Shown here piece after piece: positions 56,510 through 64,000 of a stretch of 64,000 nt of DNA. The notes below the pieces were generated by a model. The model saw only the letters and a program-made list of their open reading frames with translations, was not told the origin of the DNA and made no database searches. A program made the translations under genes and the position numbers. Within the stretch, counting starts at the first letter, position 1. Each line of letters begins with the position of its first letter. The stretch comes from Heterobilharzia americana (taxonomy: Eukaryota > Platyhelminthes > Trematoda > Strigeidida > Schistosomatidae). The stretch spans positions 56,577,491 through 56,641,490 of the forward strand of contig OX104130.1 of NCBI GenBank assembly GCA_944470555.2. The letters are read 5' to 3'.

Positions 56510-57819
56510 GTAAGGAACAAAACAGATTCTGTATTTTGTCTGCTGATATTTTTTCGACTCTTCTATACCTAATGAAAATTAATGCTGTATTATCTGGTGA
56601 TTTTTTCAAATGTATTACTAGTTCGAGTAGAAGAATGTTAGATGTTAGTAAGTAATACGATAACATCCACTCATGTTCAGGCTAAAAATGTAATTTTATC
56701 ACATAGAATAGATGAGGTTTGTTTTATGATCAAATGTTTGCACGTAATCATTATAAAGGATAGAAATTTTATAATTTAGAAACATTAGAATGATGTTTCG
56801 CTTAGAAAAAGTAAGTGGCATCTAACCTATCCAGGATTTATATTAATTTGAATAAAATGCTGTACATCTTTAAGTAGAACAGGTACAACACTCAAAGACT
56901 TGAGGAACCAGGTGGGTCATGATTATTTTCAGTTATTAATTGCAAGCAGTTGAGAATATAATGTGTCAGAATACTGAATAATCCTAACACCTGTAAACGA
57001 AGGGGATGTAATAATGAAGGATGATATAAATTACTTCACTAACTCCAACAATATTTGACTCAGTTACTGACTAGCATACCAGTGAATAAACGCTAAAGGA
57101 TAGAACCAAAACGTATGGGTGCTTTCTGAAAAAAAAATATTTACATGAGGAGTATTTTCCTAATTAACTCGGCGGATAGATACCCAGTGAATAAGTAGTA
57201 AGTTTATACGAACTGTTACAATAATCAATATCTTGTTCAGTCAGAAATTTTTCCTACTTAAAGTGATATGTTTAGTAAACGGAGACAAGAACACTGAGAT
57301 ATGAAGTCATAACATTGTTGTACAGTAGTTCATGTCAATATTTCTGAAATATGCAATTTTTTGCATGCCCTATTGCATGATAATTTTATACCTCAGCCTT
57401 TATAATTTCTGAAATACTGTTGTAATGTCAATGTAAACTAGGCTAGATTGATCTAGACAGCAACTACTTAAATATGAAGAGCTGAAATTTCTCAGAGTTA
57501 TATTAATTAAGTCCTTTTTTTCTACAGATCTTTCTAAACGTCAGTGTAACCTATCTCAAAGATTTCAATGTTACTTTCATTTTGTAAATATATGAGTTTT
57601 ATATGACTTTTTACTTGTAGAGTTTTAAGTAAAAGAAGAGTGTTGAGATGCATCTAGTTTAACAAAAAGTATTGAAAAGCATTTAGAGTGTCCTATAGGT
57701 GTTCTTCTAGGACATGAGTAACAATTATGGATCGAATATTTATAATTTATGCTACGTACAAATAAAATCCAGTAATTATTTTATGTTGATGACCTTATTA
57801 TTTATTTACTTACTTTCAG

Positions 57820-57855
57820 GCCAAAACAGAAGTTGATGATTTTGAGCAAAGAAAG
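57820..57855 (+). CDS. Unidentified plus-strand gene, candidate exon
   Basis: 36 nt micro-exon, acceptor TATTTACTTACTTTCAG, donor AGAAAG|GTATCA, phase 0 to 0, AKTEVDDFEQRK. The charged helical sequence continues naturally from DTDYMFK. Micro-exons whose lengths are multiples of three are common in schistosomes. Confidence 0.6.
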
Positions 57856-58187
57856 GTATCAAACTTGATTGAGTAAGCTCTTAGTTATATTTTACTTATT
57901 TAGCATAATGCGTTTAAAATATATACTGCATTTCAAATTCCGAAATTTTCCTTAAAATAGATAAAACTGTAGCCTTATTGTTAATAATTTACTGATTGAC
58001 TGGTAACCTTTATATTATCCGTTGCTGACTGTTTTTTTAAGGTCAGGTGATAACTATTTCTCTCTATGGTTATATTCTCTTTGTATGTAGACGATTTTAA
58101 CTTAAGTGGGGTTAGTTTGACAGAATGACAGTGGTGATCAGAATGAAAGCTGCATCACTTTATGAAGTCCCTGACTGTTCATTTCAG

Positions 58188-58220
58188 TCATATAGAGAGA
58201 TGTTGACTTCTTCACTTTGA
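58188..58220 (+). CDS. Unidentified plus-strand gene, possible terminal exon
   Basis: Acceptor CTGACTGTTCATTTCAG then SYREMLTSSL and TGA, phase 0 as required. No polyadenylation signal is evident close by, and an exon this short could be chance. Confidence 0.3.
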   Translation, partial: SYREMLTSSL

Positions 58221-58946
58221 TCGTCAACACGGCTTGAACAACGGTTGCAAAGTCTTACTTATATACCTCAATATCAACAAAAATGGTTCACTTATTTGAA
58301 ATCACTGTTATTCTGCAAAATTTAGTAAATCTTCGTCTTTTTATTCCGTTACATTTGATGCATGTTTGTCTACTGTAATTTCATTCGTTTTTCAACCCAC
58401 CGTTTTGCATGCTACTGAGAAGTTTAGCAGCTTGAACTAATGCAGCTTTGTGTTAGGTTGTACGTTGTCCTCTCTGTATGTCTTTATTCGGTGATGTTCT
58501 GACTGTTAAGTTTCAATACTTTTCAAAATATATGCAGATGGTGGTCTTTAATCAATTTTTTGCATTAATTTACTTCTACCTTCAGACAGTAATAGTTCGA
58601 CCAAAGTGAATTAATCTTTCTAATTCACGAGCTAATAAGTAGTTGAACTGTCAGTTTTATCTGAAGTAAGCGTAGACGTAATTGTGGCACATTTCGCCTA
58701 CATACTCAAACTACTGGTACGACAGATTTTACTTCATTTATTCATTTTTCACTACTGATGACAGCTTATAAATATTAATAAGAGTTTTATCCCGTGTATC
58801 CATCTTAATAGTTTCCATTTTACTAGTTACTTTTGTCTTCGGTTCTTATTTTCAAAATTAAACTGAAGAAATAATGCTAGCCAACATCTATAAAAATGTT
58901 TATCTTTTTCCTTAACTTTTGATTCATGCGACATCGATGAGAACAG
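58221..58946. other. No gene recognised
   Basis: AT-rich sequence without supported features. Confidence 0.4.
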
Positions 58947-59018
58947 ATTAATTAGCTCAGTTGGTAGAGCATCAGACCGGAAACCCGGTGGTTGCTGGTT
59001 CGAATCCGATCGTGGTCC
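58947..59018 (+). repeat. tRNA-like SINE head
   Basis: Well-preserved A-box TAGCTCAGTTGG and B-box GGTTCGAATCC at tRNA spacing, followed by the family tail (GTGGTCCAAACTTTCACTTC). The body ACCGGAAACCCGGT replaces a normal anticodon arm, so it is not a functional tRNA. Confidence 0.75.
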
Positions 59019-59219
59019 AAACTTTCACTTCACTTTCAATCCCCACCCAGTATAAAATAAGAAAACCAGCATGTTTTTATCCTTTATGGCAATATCTCAT
59101 AACCAATCAAACATTGATGCAGGTGTTATCCTTCTGCTTTCCTTGAAATATATATGAGACAGTAGGGCTTGATCTAATCATTTGAGACATATTTTTAGAT
59201 CTAGAGTAAGCGGTTGACA

Positions 59220-60010
59220 TAACTCCGTTAGGTGAAGATGCTGACAGGATACAGAGTCTTCTGGACACCTGGAGTTGTCATATAGGAATGTTTAGGATGG
59301 GTTTCTCGACACCAAAATGCAAGCCATTGAACAATGACTGAATTTCAATAATGCCTTGGTTCGTAGTACAGAGTGAAGTGGTTGTGGGCGTTGAATTCTT
59401 CACTTATCTAGGAAGTCAGATTGACACTGGAGAGTTAGTGGTTAACAGAATTTTGACACGGATGCAAAAAGCTGGATTGGCTTTCGTAAGCTTGCGCTAT
59501 CTATAGCACCGTCACGATATTCAATTGTCTCCTAAGGGTCGAGTGTACTGTGCTGAAGTTCACTCTGTTCTGATGTATGACTGAAACATAGCCATTAAAG
59601 GTAGAGGATATGAGAAGGCTTCTGGATTTTGACCCCCACTGCCTTCGTAGCATAGGCTATGAGTCGTGGTGTCACCATGTGAGTAACGCAGAAGTTAGGT
59701 GTAGATTTTTATGAGGGGAGGAAATTCTCTTGACAAAGTCGTGAACATTCATTGACTCAGATGGCTAGAACATGTGTTGCGCATGCCCAGTCACCATCTG
59801 CCTTGTCGTAATGTTAGGTGAAGTATGTTCAGGCTGGTAAAAGACTTGGGAAGGTCAGACTGAAACAAGAAATCATTGCATGAGATCTTTGTATGTTGGT
59901 GCGAGCTATGTAGAGAGGTGCATACTAGCCAGTTGGGGGTCCATATGACAACAGAAACCAGTGGCTGTGGACTCTAGGTGATATGACTCAGTATCGGTGT
60001 TATTAGCGCA
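59220..60010 (+). mobile_element. RTE-like retrotransposon fragment (thumb to C-terminus)
   Basis: Plus strand, several frames: GEDADRIQSLLDTW (about 59234), VVVGVEFFTYLGSQIDTGE (about 59378-59430), MQKAGLAFVSLRYL, PKGRVYCAEVHSVLMYD and LRWLEHVLRMPSHHLPCR (about 59758-59815). It has the same domain order as the copies at 13020-14240 and 20640-22482, cut at its 5' side. It is divergent and dead. Confidence 0.82.
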
Positions 60011-60208
60011 CATGTATCCATACTATATCTTCATCTCTATTCTAAATTCAGCATTTTCTTATTCCTGCTTCCTCTCTGTGTCTGCATTCTACAGCTGCTG
60101 ACCGAGTTTTCATTTTTCTTCACATTTCATCTTGATAGTTGTTACTTGTTGTGGTGATATGAGGTGTGGCAGCTAAGACCGTTATGACGCAACGCCTTGT
60201 GCTATGCT

Positions 60209-60255
<47 letters not shown>
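60209..60255. repeat. (TA)n microsatellite, 3' tail of the element to the right
   Basis: About 23 TA units directly after the 3' end (minus strand) of the RTE-like element. Simple-repeat tails are usual for RTE-clade elements. Confidence 0.9.

Positions 60256-64000
<3,745 letters not shown>

Overview
The window is nuclear DNA of a parasitic flatworm, most likely a schistosome (Schistosoma or a close relative). The evidence is internal. Position 7010-7125 holds an SM-alpha-type element with a hammerhead ribozyme. Position 27188-30445 is a CsRn1/Boudicca-type Ty3/gypsy element with a CHCC Gag knuckle and a tRNA-Trp-type primer site. RTE-like and CR1-like non-LTR retrotransposon relics fill much of the rest. 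Coding exons are short, have GT-AG borders and sit in long repeat-filled introns. No operons, Shine-Dalgarno sites, CRISPR arrays or intact rRNA/tRNA genes are seen.

Layout. From 23.8 kb leftward to 5.2 kb, on the minus strand, seven exons can be chained by matching splice phases. They encode the N-terminal and middle part of DGCR8/Pasha, the RNA-binding partner of Drosha in the Microprocessor. The diagnostic WW/heme-region exon (LPEGW, VYLHR, SRPY, IPCL) is at 19057-19288. The double-stranded-RNA-binding domains should lie further left and are not seen here. The introns contain RTE fragments, tRNA-like foldback elements and the hammerhead element. Two near-identical RTE segments (about 917 bp) lie in opposite orientation and flank the WW exon and the linker exon.

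From 26 to 30.5 kb there is an LTR element with nearly identical LTRs but a gutted pol. From 33.6 to 52.0 kb there are at least six CR1-like fragments, all on the minus strand, with no host gene recognised among them. From 52.8 to 58.2 kb a chain of small phase-compatible exons on the plus strand marks a second host gene that I cannot name. From 58.9 kb to the right edge there is a tRNA-like element, an RTE fragment on the plus strand, and a long RTE-like element on the minus strand (endonuclease, RT, C-terminus). Its C-terminal coding part is split by a CCAG tetranucleotide array of about 552 bp.

The most interesting item is the DGCR8 locus. A gene for a protein that recognises RNA hairpins carries a long, almost perfect intronic inverted repeat around two of its own exons. 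This geometry predicts a long hairpin in the pre-mRNA and possibly a two-exon circular RNA. Protein names were assigned by motif recognition without database searches, and exon borders come from splice signals plus phase agreement.
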